DNA of 64,000 nt, taken from NCBI GenBank assembly GCA_947500445.1, contig CANMSB010000008.1, positions 62,001 through 126,000 on the forward strand, read 5' to 3'. A program made the translations under genes and the position numbers. Of this stretch, positions 1-7,645 are shown in pieces (the first letter of the stretch is position 1; each line of letters opens with the position of its first letter). The notes beneath the pieces were generated by a model. That model had not been told where the DNA came from, did not search any database, and was given only the letters and a program-made list of their open reading frames with translations. The DNA is from an uncultured Flavobacteriaceae bacterium. GTDB lineage: Bacteria > Bacteroidota > Bacteroidia > Flavobacteriales > Flavobacteriaceae.

Positions 1-2310
1 TGCCTTGTAATTCTTTATGTTGTAAAAAGTAATGCCCAAGAGGGCCATGCCATACAAGGTACGGTAACCGATAAGGACGGTATGCCCATAACCGTTGGGG
101 ACATATTGTTGTTCAAAAAGGACGGCGACAGCTTACAGCAGTATACCGTGCTGGTCGAAGGAACGTTTCGTATGGATGAAATTGCGTCCGGAGCATACCG
201 ACTGCGTATCTCGGCCATGGGCTATGCCACGATAACACGGTCGGTGGTCATCTCAAATGATCTTACCTTACGGCTTTCCCTGGAAGAAGAGGATACCGCT
301 TTGGAAGCGGTGACCGTAACTGCCGCAAAGCCTATCGCCTTTAATCGGGGAGGGAATTTTACCCTGGACGTTACCAATCCCGTACTGTCGTCCATCCCCG
401 ACCCCGTGGCACTTTTGGAAAAACTTCCGGGAGCGCAGGTCAGTCCCGACCGGGAGTCCATTACCATACTGGGTAAGGGAACTCCGCTGCTGTATTTGGA
501 CAAACAACGCATCTCCATGGATACCTATAAAACACTTTCGGTCGATGCGATCGATAGCATTACCATATTAAAAAACCCATCTTCCAAATACGAGGCCGAC
601 GGGCGGGCGGTGGTATTGATCAAGGGAAAAGCAGCAAAAAAGGAAGGCGTGCGCATCAACTTTAAAGAAACCTTGTCCCAAAGGCAAAACGGTAACAGTT
701 ACCATGGCATCGACCTGAGCCTAGTTGGCAAGCGCCTGCAATGGAACGCTCGACTGGGATACAATTTGTTGCAGACCTGGGAAAGCAACCGTTTTGCATT
801 CGATATCCCGGAAGCGAATACCTTTACCGATTATGAGGTGCTGATAGCGGTCAACGATCGAAAACAGACGAACGCCGGAACCGGACTCACCTATACCATC
901 AATTCCACCGACTATCTTTCCGTAAACGCCGACATGCGCCTACAAAACGATACCTTCCCGATAGCCACCGATACCCGTTTGATACAGGATGGTCGGGAGC
1001 GTAACATCCGTACCCATACCGACAACGGTAATACCAAGGATTTTATAAGCGTAAATGCGAATTACAATACCCGATGGAACGAAACGGTCGGACTTTTTGT
1101 TGGAGGACAGTATACTACTTTTCAACAAAAGTTGAATACCGAAATTTTTAACGCCACCGACGGGGGAACCTTATGGGCCGATGAGAATCGTAATCAATCG
1201 TATGGCATCGATGTATTTGCCACCCGTTTTGATCTGGAACAAGATTTGGGAAAGCACTTTAAATTGGAGCTAGGTGCGAACATTACCGAAGCAAGTGCGA
1301 ATGCCAATGCTCGAACGCAAACGACGGATCCGCCCCGGACCACCCTTACCGATTTTGACTATTCGGAAAGGCGATACGCGGCATACACCCAAGTTTCGGG
1401 AAAAATAGGAGCGAAAATCACTTTTAATTCCGGGGCCAGGATCGAAAGGAACATAGTAAACGCAATGGAAACCCCGAGCATGTTACCATCGATCAATAGG
1501 GACAATAGCTATTTTTTTCCAAAGGTTTTGCTCGAGTTTCGGTTGGATAGCACAAAACAGTTGTTGCTGAACTACGCCAAAAGCATTTCGCGGCCCGACT
1601 ATTCCCGGACCAGTGTTATTTCCGCATTTATAAACCCCTTTTTGGAAGGTTCGGGAAATCGTGGGCTATTGCCTGCAATTACCCAGGAGTGGTCGGCTAC
1701 ATTGCAATCGAAAAATAAGGTAGTAGGGTTCAGCTACGCAAGGCGAAAAGCCCCCATATATTTTACGATAGGATATGATGAAGGATTGGGAAAGGCGGTG
1801 TTGAGCCAAAGGAATTTAGATCGGGAGCATTTTTTGGAAATCTCGGCAAACATGCCCTTCTCGAAAGGAAAGTGGACGGCAACCAACTACGCAGCGGTAT
1901 CGTTACGGAAAACCATGGACGGAAATGCATGGATAGGACGGGCAACGCCCTATGTTTATATCTCCACCAACCACCAATTCACAATAGCAAAGGACACCAC
2001 CCTGTCTTTTGGCGGATGGGGCATCACCCGACGTGGCGAAGGAATTTTTGATAGAAATGGTCTGTTGGTCATGGAGGCGGCGATAACAACGACCCTGTTG
2101 AAAAAATGGAGACTCGCATTGCGGTTCAACGACATCACCAGGGCCATGCGCTTTGAAGAGGCGTATTCCGTGGCGGGGGTAACTGCCAATGGAACGTATT
2201 TCGCGGATGGACGAGAGCTGGCATTGACCGTACAATACACACTGGGAAAAGGGCATCAGAAAGTACAAAAAAATAGAACGGTCGACGAAGAACTGGAACG
2301 TATCCGATAA
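1..2310 (+). CDS. TonB-dependent receptor-like outer membrane beta-barrel protein (5' truncated)
   Basis: The reading frame is open from base 1, so the true start lies before the window; the first in-frame ATG at 82 is internal. The first codons give the end of a signal peptide (VKSNAQ) followed by a carboxypeptidase-regulatory-like beta-sandwich fold (GTVTDKDG, YRLRISAMGYAT). A plug-like region follows (LLEKLPGAQV, ILKNPSSKYEADG), then a long beta-barrel rich in aromatic strand ends. This is the layout of the Bacteroidota outer membrane beta-barrel family related to TonB-dependent receptors. No SusD-like partner follows, so a glycan-utilisation role is not supported, and the substrate is unknown. 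A repeat element begins 2 bases after the stop. Confidence 0.8.
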   Translation, partial: CLVILYVVKSNAQEGHAIQGTVTDKDGMPITVGDILLFKKDGDSLQQYTVLVEGTFRMDEIASGAYRLRISAMGYATITRSVVISNDLTLRLSLEEEDTALEAVTVTAAKPIAFNRGGNFTLDVTNPVLSSIPDPVALLEKLPGAQVSPDRESITILGKGTPLLYLDKQRISMDTYKTLSVDAIDSITILKNPSSKYEADGRAVVLIKGKAAKKEGVRINFKETLSQRQNGNSYHGIDLSLVGKRLQWNARLGYNLLQTWESNRFAFDIPEANTFTDYEVLIAVNDRKQTNAGTGLTYTINSTDYLSVNADMRLQNDTFPIATDTRLIQDGRERNIRTHTDNGNTKDFISVNANYNTRWNETVGLFVGGQYTTFQQKLNTEIFNATDGGTLWADENRNQSYGIDVFATRFDLEQDLGKHFKLELGANITEASANANARTQTTDPPRTTLTDFDYSERRYAAYTQVSGKIGAKITFNSGARIERNIVNAMETPSMLPSINRDNSYFFPKVLLEFRLDSTKQLLLNYAKSISRPDYSRTSVISAFINPFLEGSGNRGLLPAITQEWSATLQSKNKVVGFSYARRKAPIYFTIGYDEGLGKAVLSQRNLDREHFLEISANMPFSKGKWTATNYAAVSLRKTMDGNAWIGRATPYVYISTNHQFTIAKDTTLSFGGWGITRRGEGIFDRNGLLVMEAAITTTLLKKWRLALRFNDITRAMRFEEAYSVAGVTANGTYFADGRELALTVQYTLGKGHQKVQKNRTVDEELERIR

Positions 2311-2312
2311 AT

Positions 2313-2495
2313 GAAGTGGTTTAGACTTTTTGTCCGGAAACCTCGGGAGGCTATAAAATGATGCTTTTTCACCCTTTTTTCGACTTTTTTTCCTTCCGTA
2401 GCCCGGTTATTCAACTCAAAAAAGACTTCAACAGGGCAAAAAATCATTTCCCGAAGCATCGGGATCACCGCAATCCAAAACGTTTAGACCACTTC
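2313..2495 (+). repeat. MITE-like element, copy 1
   Basis: A 183-bp segment is bounded by imperfect terminal inverted repeats: GAAGTGGTTTAGACTTTTT at 2313-2331 and, inverted with three mismatches, 2477-2495. Its interior, read on the minus strand, matches the element at 40357-40516, including the stretch GGGCTACGGAAGGAAAAAAA and the pattern TTTTTTGAGTTG upstream of it. It carries no gene and an extra small hairpin (CCCGAAGCATCGGG). It separates the receptor gene from the next gene. Confidence 0.7.
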
Positions 2496-2564
2496 AGTGT
2501 TAGATCGTCGTTAAAGCAATTTTTGTTTAATAAAAAACAATTAATTTTAAACAAAAATAATATT

Positions 2565-3023
2565 ATGAGAGTTCTTTGTTCGTTTTTAATCTGTTTTTTA
2601 GTTTCAATCGGTATGGCCGCTCAAGAAATTACATCCTTTCAAGGAATGTGGGGCGATGAATTTTACCAGGATGCCGACAAAATAAGTTGGAAGGAAGTCG
2701 ATAAAATCATGAAAGAAAGTACCGTTGCCGAACAAAATTGGCAGAAGTATAAAAAGCAGTCCCTCGGAGGGCTCGTTGCAGGTGCGGCGAACCTGGGCGC
2801 TACGATCTGGTTCGTAGTGGAGTATAACGACGACAGGGTGGTGACCGCACCGGCCATCGCCGCGATCGGTACCGCCGTAATTTCTTCCATTTTTTTCAAC
2901 AGTGCCAAGAAAAACAAAAAAGAGGCAATCCTGAAGTACAACGCATCCTTTGACAATACCACCGCTTTCAAACTTGTTCCGGTCAGCAATTCCAATGGAA
3001 TGGGCATCGCGTTACAATTTTAG
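2565..3023 (+). CDS. Small exported or membrane protein of unknown function
   Basis: This 152-residue protein starts at ATG 2565, where a clear signal peptide begins (MRVLCSFLICFLVSIGMAAQ); upstream in-frame codons run through the repeat element and are ignored. After the signal come a charged stretch, two hydrophobic segments around residues 68-90 and 96-116 (LVAGAANLGATIWFVV; IAAIGTAVISSIFF), a lysine-rich turn and a C-terminus ending in an aromatic residue (GIALQF). Bacteroidota genomes encode many such small membrane-associated proteins without assigned roles. I do not recognise a function. Confidence 0.65.
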   Translation: MRVLCSFLICFLVSIGMAAQEITSFQGMWGDEFYQDADKISWKEVDKIMKESTVAEQNWQKYKKQSLGGLVAGAANLGATIWFVVEYNDDRVVTAPAIAAIGTAVISSIFFNSAKKNKKEAILKYNASFDNTTAFKLVPVSNSNGMGIALQF

Positions 3024-3043
3024 GCAAACATTATTCTATAAAG

Positions 3044-3067
3044 ATCGTTTCAAGGTTAAAATGGTAT
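3044..3067. repeat. Short palindromic repeat, degenerate copy
   Basis: The sequence GTTTCAAGGTTAAAATGGTA matches the right part of the palindrome ATACCATTT-N8-AAATGGTAT found intact at 24080-24105; the left arm is degenerate here. It lies in the gap before the TrmH-family gene. Confidence 0.45.
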
Positions 3068-3139
3068 AAAAATCCATCCAGGACTTAAGGGTTCGCGATG
3101 GATTTCGTTTTTTTGCCTAACGGTAAAAACGAAAGGGGT

Positions 3140-3688
3140 ATGCGAAAACTAAGAAATGACGAATTGGGCCGAATCGATGTAGCGGCGTTTCGGGATATGC
3201 CGAAAACCCCATTGATCATTATTCTGGACGACGTTCGAAGTCTCCATAATATTGGCTCGGTATTTCGAACATCCGATGCCTTTCTTATCGAAAAGATCTA
3301 TTTATGCGGTATCACCGCCACGCCTCCTCACAAGGACATTCATAAAACTGCCTTGGGCGCAACGGAAAGCGTCGCTTGGGAATACCGTGCGGATATTATG
3401 GGATTGGTATCCGAATTAAAAGAACGGGATGTATCCCTAGTGGCCATAGAACAGGCCGTTGATGCGGTGCCCTTAAATGCGTTCAATGTCCGTTCCGGGC
3501 AAACCTATGCCATGATTTTCGGAAACGAGGTAAAAGGGGTTTCACAGGCCGTGGTGGACGCTTGCGGGTCGGTAATCGAAATTCCGCAATACGGCACCAA
3601 ACATTCGCTCAATATTTCGGTAAGTGCCGGTGTCGTTATTTGGGATTTTTGGTCCAAAAGCGAGCGATTACAAAAGCCCTCTAAATAA
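3140..3688 (+). CDS. TrmH-family (SpoU) RNA 2'-O-methyltransferase
   Basis: The 182-residue product has the SPOUT methyltransferase signature: an N-terminal motif around DDVRSLHNIGSVFRTSDAF, a middle motif IFGNEVKGVSQ, and a C-terminal SAM-binding knot IPQYGTKHSLNISVSAGV. Such enzymes methylate the ribose of tRNA or rRNA using S-adenosylmethionine. I chose ATG 3140 (MRKLRNDELGR) because related flavobacterial proteins start with a similar MRKL sequence and GAAAGGGG lies just upstream; an ATG at 3098 is possible. There is no N-terminal L30e-like substrate domain, so it is the short form. The exact RNA target cannot be told from sequence alone. Confidence 0.85.
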   Translation: MRKLRNDELGRIDVAAFRDMPKTPLIIILDDVRSLHNIGSVFRTSDAFLIEKIYLCGITATPPHKDIHKTALGATESVAWEYRADIMGLVSELKERDVSLVAIEQAVDAVPLNAFNVRSGQTYAMIFGNEVKGVSQAVVDACGSVIEIPQYGTKHSLNISVSAGVVIWDFWSKSERLQKPSK

Positions 3689-3689
3689 C

Positions 3690-3716
3690 GAAACCTCGAC
3701 GGTCGGTCGAGGTTTC
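3690..3716 (+). terminator. Hairpin terminator after the TrmH-family gene
   Basis: A perfect 11-bp stem (GAAACCTCGAC / GTCGAGGTTTC) with a 5-base loop starts right after the stop codon. The T-run after it is weak (ATTCAT), so it may work as a termination or RNA-stabilising hairpin between the two convergent genes. Confidence 0.6.
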
Positions 3717-3807
3717 ATTCATAGTTTGAGTTAGTTTAGTTTCCCATTAGGAGTTGGCAATAACGCAAATACATTACTGTTATGCAAGCATTTTTCTTGA
3801 AAAAATG

Positions 3808-4953
3808 TTAAAACAACTGTGTAGTGGCAAACTCCTGTATCTGTTGGAGTACCTTCTGGTAGTCGGCCTCATCGGCTACAAAATCCAGATACGTACTATC
3901 GATGACCAAGCTGTTCTGTTCGGGATAACTGCGGAAAAAGTCGAAATACCCTTGTTGTATTTTGGATAGGTATTCGGCCGAAATATTTTGTTCATATTCG
4001 CGTCCGCGCTTTGCGATGTTCTCGAGCAATCGCTCGTTCGTTTGATACAGATAAACGTAAATTTTGGGCTTTTTAACCTCCTTGTACATCAGGTTGAAGA
4101 GCTTACGGTACAGCCGAAATTCCTCGGCCTGCAAGGTAACTTGCGCAAATATCAACGATTTGTAAGTGTCGTAATCGCTAACCATAAAGTTTTTAAAAAG
4201 ATCGTACTGTGAAGTATCGTCCGAAAACTGCTGGTAACGGTCGGCCAAAAAAGACATTTCCAAGGGAAAGGCATAGCGGCTCCGGTCTTCATAAAACTTC
4301 GGTAAAAACGGGTTGTCCGCAAAACGCTCCAGTACCAATTTGGCGTTGAAATCCTCCGCTATTTTACCAGCCAAAGTGGTTTTTCCAGCACCAATATTCC
4401 CCTCTATGGCAATAAACCCGATATGGGTAAGCAGCTCTTGCCGACTTTTGAACAAACGGAGCGTCGTTTTTTCCAACTTGCCCTTATCCCTACATTCCTG
4501 GATCAGATTTCGGGTATCCTTGTTCAAAATGGGATGGTAAAACTGCGGTGCGATATCCGCCAAAGGTCTCAGTACAAACTTTCGAAAAGGAAGTTCCGGA
4601 TGGGGAATTACCAGCTTTTCCGTCACTACGGTCTCGCGTGCATAATACAGAATGTCGATATCGATTAAGCGGGGCTCGTAGCCTTCCTCCTGAAACCTTT
4701 TACGGCCCATTTCCGTCTCTATCCGTAATACGTTCTCCAGTAGTTCTTGGGGAGTAAGCGTAGTGTTTACCGCAACACAGGCATTTAAAAAATCGTCGGA
4801 TTCAAACCCCCAGGCGGCACTTTCGTACACCGGGGAAATCCGCACAATATCGCCCACGGTTCCCTGTAGGGCGAAAACGGCCCGTTGCAGGGCATTTTTT
4901 TTATCGCCCATGTTGGTGCCCAAAGAGAGGTATGTAAGAACAGGTTCAGCCAT
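3808..4953 (-). CDS. folK: Fusion of HPPK (FolK) and a deoxynucleoside kinase
   Basis: This 381-residue protein joins two enzymes. Residues about 5-155 are 2-amino-4-hydroxy-6-hydroxymethyldihydropteridine diphosphokinase of folate synthesis (SLGTNMGDKKNALQRAV; MGRKRFQEEGYEPRLIDIDI; IPHPELPFRKFVLRPLADI). Residues about 180-380 are a deoxynucleoside kinase of the dCK/dGK type, with a P-loop (EGNIGAGKTTLAGKIA), an ER motif (LERFADNPFLPKFYED) and a lid region with arginines (KRGREYEQNISAEYL). The fusion would couple folate synthesis and deoxynucleotide salvage on one chain and is known in Flavobacteriia. The start at ATG 4953 (MAEPVLTYLSLG) is preferred over an upstream TTG. It reads toward sppA's divergent promoter region. 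Confidence 0.9.
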   Translation of the reverse strand: MAEPVLTYLSLGTNMGDKKNALQRAVFALQGTVGDIVRISPVYESAAWGFESDDFLNACVAVNTTLTPQELLENVLRIETEMGRKRFQEEGYEPRLIDIDILYYARETVVTEKLVIPHPELPFRKFVLRPLADIAPQFYHPILNKDTRNLIQECRDKGKLEKTTLRLFKSRQELLTHIGFIAIEGNIGAGKTTLAGKIAEDFNAKLVLERFADNPFLPKFYEDRSRYAFPLEMSFLADRYQQFSDDTSQYDLFKNFMVSDYDTYKSLIFAQVTLQAEEFRLYRKLFNLMYKEVKKPKIYVYLYQTNERLLENIAKRGREYEQNISAEYLSKIQQGYFDFFRSYPEQNSLVIDSTYLDFVADEADYQKVLQQIQEFATTQLF

Positions 4954-5074
4954 AATGGTAGACAAAGAAACAAAAAGTCGAGGTGAGTTTTAAGAACGGC
5001 CCCGTACTTTTATGAACATCATATCAAGTTGCTCCGGAAATTCGCGCATCTCCGAAAGCTACCGAGGAGTTCCG

Positions 5075-5082
5075 TATCTTTG
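5075..5082 (+). promoter_or_regulatory. Bacteroidota -7 promoter box of sppA
   Basis: TATCTTTG matches the TAnnTTTG consensus and lies 24 bases before the sppA start codon. A clear -33 TTG at the usual spacing was not found. Confidence 0.6.
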
Positions 5083-5106
5083 CAATTCAAAAATATGCGA
5101 CTTTAA

Positions 5107-6867
5107 ATGAAATTTTTACGAAATCTACTTGCTGCCATTCTTGGTACTTTGATCGCCCTGGGAATTGTGTTCCTGATGTTCTTTATATTGGCCAGTTTGA
5201 TCGGAAATGCCGAAGATACGGTCAGTATCGAGTCCGATTCCATACTCGAACTGCAATTGCAACTGCCCATAAACGATTATACCGGTCAAAACAACACCGA
5301 TCCCTTCGCAGGGGTCTTTGAGCAATCGCAAGGATTGGACGAGATTTTGAACGCCATTCAAGTAGCAAAGGACGATAATGATATTAAGGGAATCAGTATC
5401 AACAATAACTTTTTGCTTACCGGGCTGGCGCAAACACAGGAGATCCGAAAGGCATTGGCCGATTTTAAGGAAAGTGGAAAGTTCGTTTACGCCTATGGGG
5501 ATTTTTACTTGCAAAAGGATTACTACTTGGCAACGGTCGCGGATTCCATTTTTCTGAATCCTGTCGGGGGTATGGATTTTAAGGGCCTTTCCTCCGAGGT
5601 ACTCTTTTTTAAGGAACTTCAGGAAAAGACCGGGGTGAAGCTTGAAGTGATCCGACATGGAAAATACAAAAGTGCCGTTGAGCCTTTTATTGCCGATGAA
5701 ATGAGCGATGCGAACCGTAGGCAGATCAAGGAACTGATCATGTCGCTATGGGAATCCATGGTCGTTGATATGGCCGCGGGAAGAAATACCTCCGTTGCCA
5801 ATTTGAATGCCATTGCCGACACCTTGGGCGGCCGTTTGCCCCAATACGCGAAAAATTCCGGACTGGTCGACGGGCTGTTGTTCTATGATCAATATGAAAA
5901 GAAATTGCGAAATGCGGTATCGGTTGCCGAGGATGGCGAATTGAACGTGGTTTCCCTGGAGGAGTACACCAAGCGGGCCAACACCAAAGGGAACAAAAAA
6001 GGAAAAGATAAGATTGCGGTCATTTATGCCCAAGGCGAAATACGGTATGGCGAGGGAGATCAAGAAGGTATCGGCCAAGGGTTGATGACAAAGGCGATAC
6101 GAAAAGTAAAGGACGACGAGGACGTAAAAGCGATAGTGTTGCGGGTAGACTCTCCGGGTGGAAGCGCCTTGGTCTCCGATATCATATGGCGCGAACTGGA
6201 GCTGGCCAAAGCAAAAAAACCGGTAGTGGTCTCCATGGGTAACGTTGCCGCATCGGGAGGCTATTATATCGCCGTGGGTGCCAATAAAATTTTTGCCGAA
6301 CCTACGACCATCACAGGTTCTATCGGGGTATTTGGTACCGTGCCCAATATCAACGGGCTCGCTACGGATATCGGCATCAATGCCGAACAAGTGGGCACAC
6401 ATAAAAATGCAGTGGACTATTCCGTTTTTGAACCCATGGACGATACCTTTCGGGAAACCGTGCAGGAGGGTATCGAGGAAATATATGACACCTTTTTGGA
6501 CCGGGTATCCCAAGGTAGGGGCATCAGTATCGCCGAGGCCGACAGCCTTGCCCAAGGAAGGGTATGGAGCGGTACGGATGCAAAACGGTTGGGCTTGATC
6601 GACGAATTGGGAAATTTGGACGACGCGATTACCGAGGCTGCCAAAATGGCGGAGTTGGAGTCCTACGGCATACGGAAATATCCAAAATACAAAACCGGTT
6701 TTGAGCAACTGATGGAAGATTTGGGAGGTGCCGGTGCCAAGGCGCAGGAAAAGTTCATAAAAGAAAAGATCGGAACGGAAGCATACCAAACATTACGAAC
6801 CATTAAAACTGCCCTGCAACAAAAGGGAATTCAAGCAAGAATGCCTTTTGTGCTCGATATCGATTAA
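5107..6867 (+). CDS. sppA: Signal peptide peptidase SppA, long (67K) form
   Basis: This 586-residue protein is the long, two-domain form of the inner-membrane serine protease that degrades cleaved signal peptides. An N-terminal membrane anchor covers about residues 8-31. The first repeat holds the catalytic lysine in RHGKYKSAVEPF (Lys186 or Lys188). The second holds the nucleophile Ser383 in NVAASGGYYIAVGA, flanked by LRVDSPGGSAL and TITGSIGVFG. The Ser-Lys dyad on separate domains is as in the Escherichia coli long form. The next gene (queuosine-precursor transporter) begins 3 bases after its stop, so the two are probably co-transcribed. Confidence 0.93.
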   Translation: MKFLRNLLAAILGTLIALGIVFLMFFILASLIGNAEDTVSIESDSILELQLQLPINDYTGQNNTDPFAGVFEQSQGLDEILNAIQVAKDDNDIKGISINNNFLLTGLAQTQEIRKALADFKESGKFVYAYGDFYLQKDYYLATVADSIFLNPVGGMDFKGLSSEVLFFKELQEKTGVKLEVIRHGKYKSAVEPFIADEMSDANRRQIKELIMSLWESMVVDMAAGRNTSVANLNAIADTLGGRLPQYAKNSGLVDGLLFYDQYEKKLRNAVSVAEDGELNVVSLEEYTKRANTKGNKKGKDKIAVIYAQGEIRYGEGDQEGIGQGLMTKAIRKVKDDEDVKAIVLRVDSPGGSALVSDIIWRELELAKAKKPVVVSMGNVAASGGYYIAVGANKIFAEPTTITGSIGVFGTVPNINGLATDIGINAEQVGTHKNAVDYSVFEPMDDTFRETVQEGIEEIYDTFLDRVSQGRGISIAEADSLAQGRVWSGTDAKRLGLIDELGNLDDAITEAAKMAELESYGIRKYPKYKTGFEQLMEDLGGAGAKAQEKFIKEKIGTEAYQTLRTIKTALQQKGIQARMPFVLDID

Positions 6868-6870
6868 TAC

Positions 6871-7581
6871 ATGACCCTAAAAGACCAGAAACTGGCCTAC
6901 CGGATCTATCTGTATCTGGGGGCACTGTTCATAACATCTCTAGTGGTGTCGAACCTGATTTTCCAGAAGTTCTTTTACTGGAAACCCTTTGGAGACGTTA
7001 CCGTGTTCGGGGCCACCCTTTTTGAGGTCTCCGTTGGTATTCTGCCCTATCCCATTACCTTCTTGATCACCGATCTGATTTCGGAGATTTACGGTAAAAA
7101 AAAGGCCAATCAAATCGTCACGGCAGGTATTTTTGCCTCTTTTTTCTCCCTAACGATCGTCGTTTTAGCCGATGTTGCGCCGGCAATTCCAAAATCACCT
7201 ATCGACGATGCGACCTTTACACAGGTTTTTGCGCTTAGTCCGGTGGCGGTGCTGGCATCCATGATCGCCTATCTTTTTGCACAATATGTAGATATAGCCC
7301 TGTATCACTTTTGGAAACGCGTAACCAAGGGCAAATTACTTTGGTTACGGAACAACTTTTCTACTTTTTTATCACAGTTCGCGGATACGTTTACGGTAGT
7401 TGGGCTCCTTTGTATTTTTAAGGTGTTGCCCTGGGACCTGTTTTTTGGGCTTTTGGTAAGCGGTTTTCTTTTTAAGGTTTTTATAGCATTTATCGACACC
7501 CCTTTTCTCTATTTTTTCGTATATCTCTTACGAAAACGATTCGGACTTGCCATTGGGGAAGAAATAAAGCTGGAAGTATAA
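6871..7581 (+). CDS. Queuosine precursor transporter (YhhQ/VUT family)
   Basis: The 236-residue integral membrane protein has about six hydrophobic segments and the family hallmarks: YLGALFITSLVVSNLI near the start, FPITF-like stretch PYPITFLITDLISEIYGKKKA, and LRNNFSTFLSQFADT in the second half. YhhQ-family proteins take up queuine-pathway precursors such as preQ0/preQ1 for tRNA modification. It follows sppA by 3 bases, implying one transcript, though there is no evident functional link. Confidence 0.9.
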   Translation: MTLKDQKLAYRIYLYLGALFITSLVVSNLIFQKFFYWKPFGDVTVFGATLFEVSVGILPYPITFLITDLISEIYGKKKANQIVTAGIFASFFSLTIVVLADVAPAIPKSPIDDATFTQVFALSPVAVLASMIAYLFAQYVDIALYHFWKRVTKGKLLWLRNNFSTFLSQFADTFTVVGLLCIFKVLPWDLFFGLLVSGFLFKVFIAFIDTPFLYFFVYLLRKRFGLAIGEEIKLEV

Positions 7582-7645
7582 AATATAAGGACTTTCCAAG
7601 AGTTATACACCTGTAGGGCCTTGGCCGTTTTATCATACAACTATC

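Noticed and set aside
1-2310. Start of a polysaccharide-utilisation locus
   Set aside because: There is only one receptor-like gene, no SusD-like partner and no glycoside hydrolase or sulfatase nearby.
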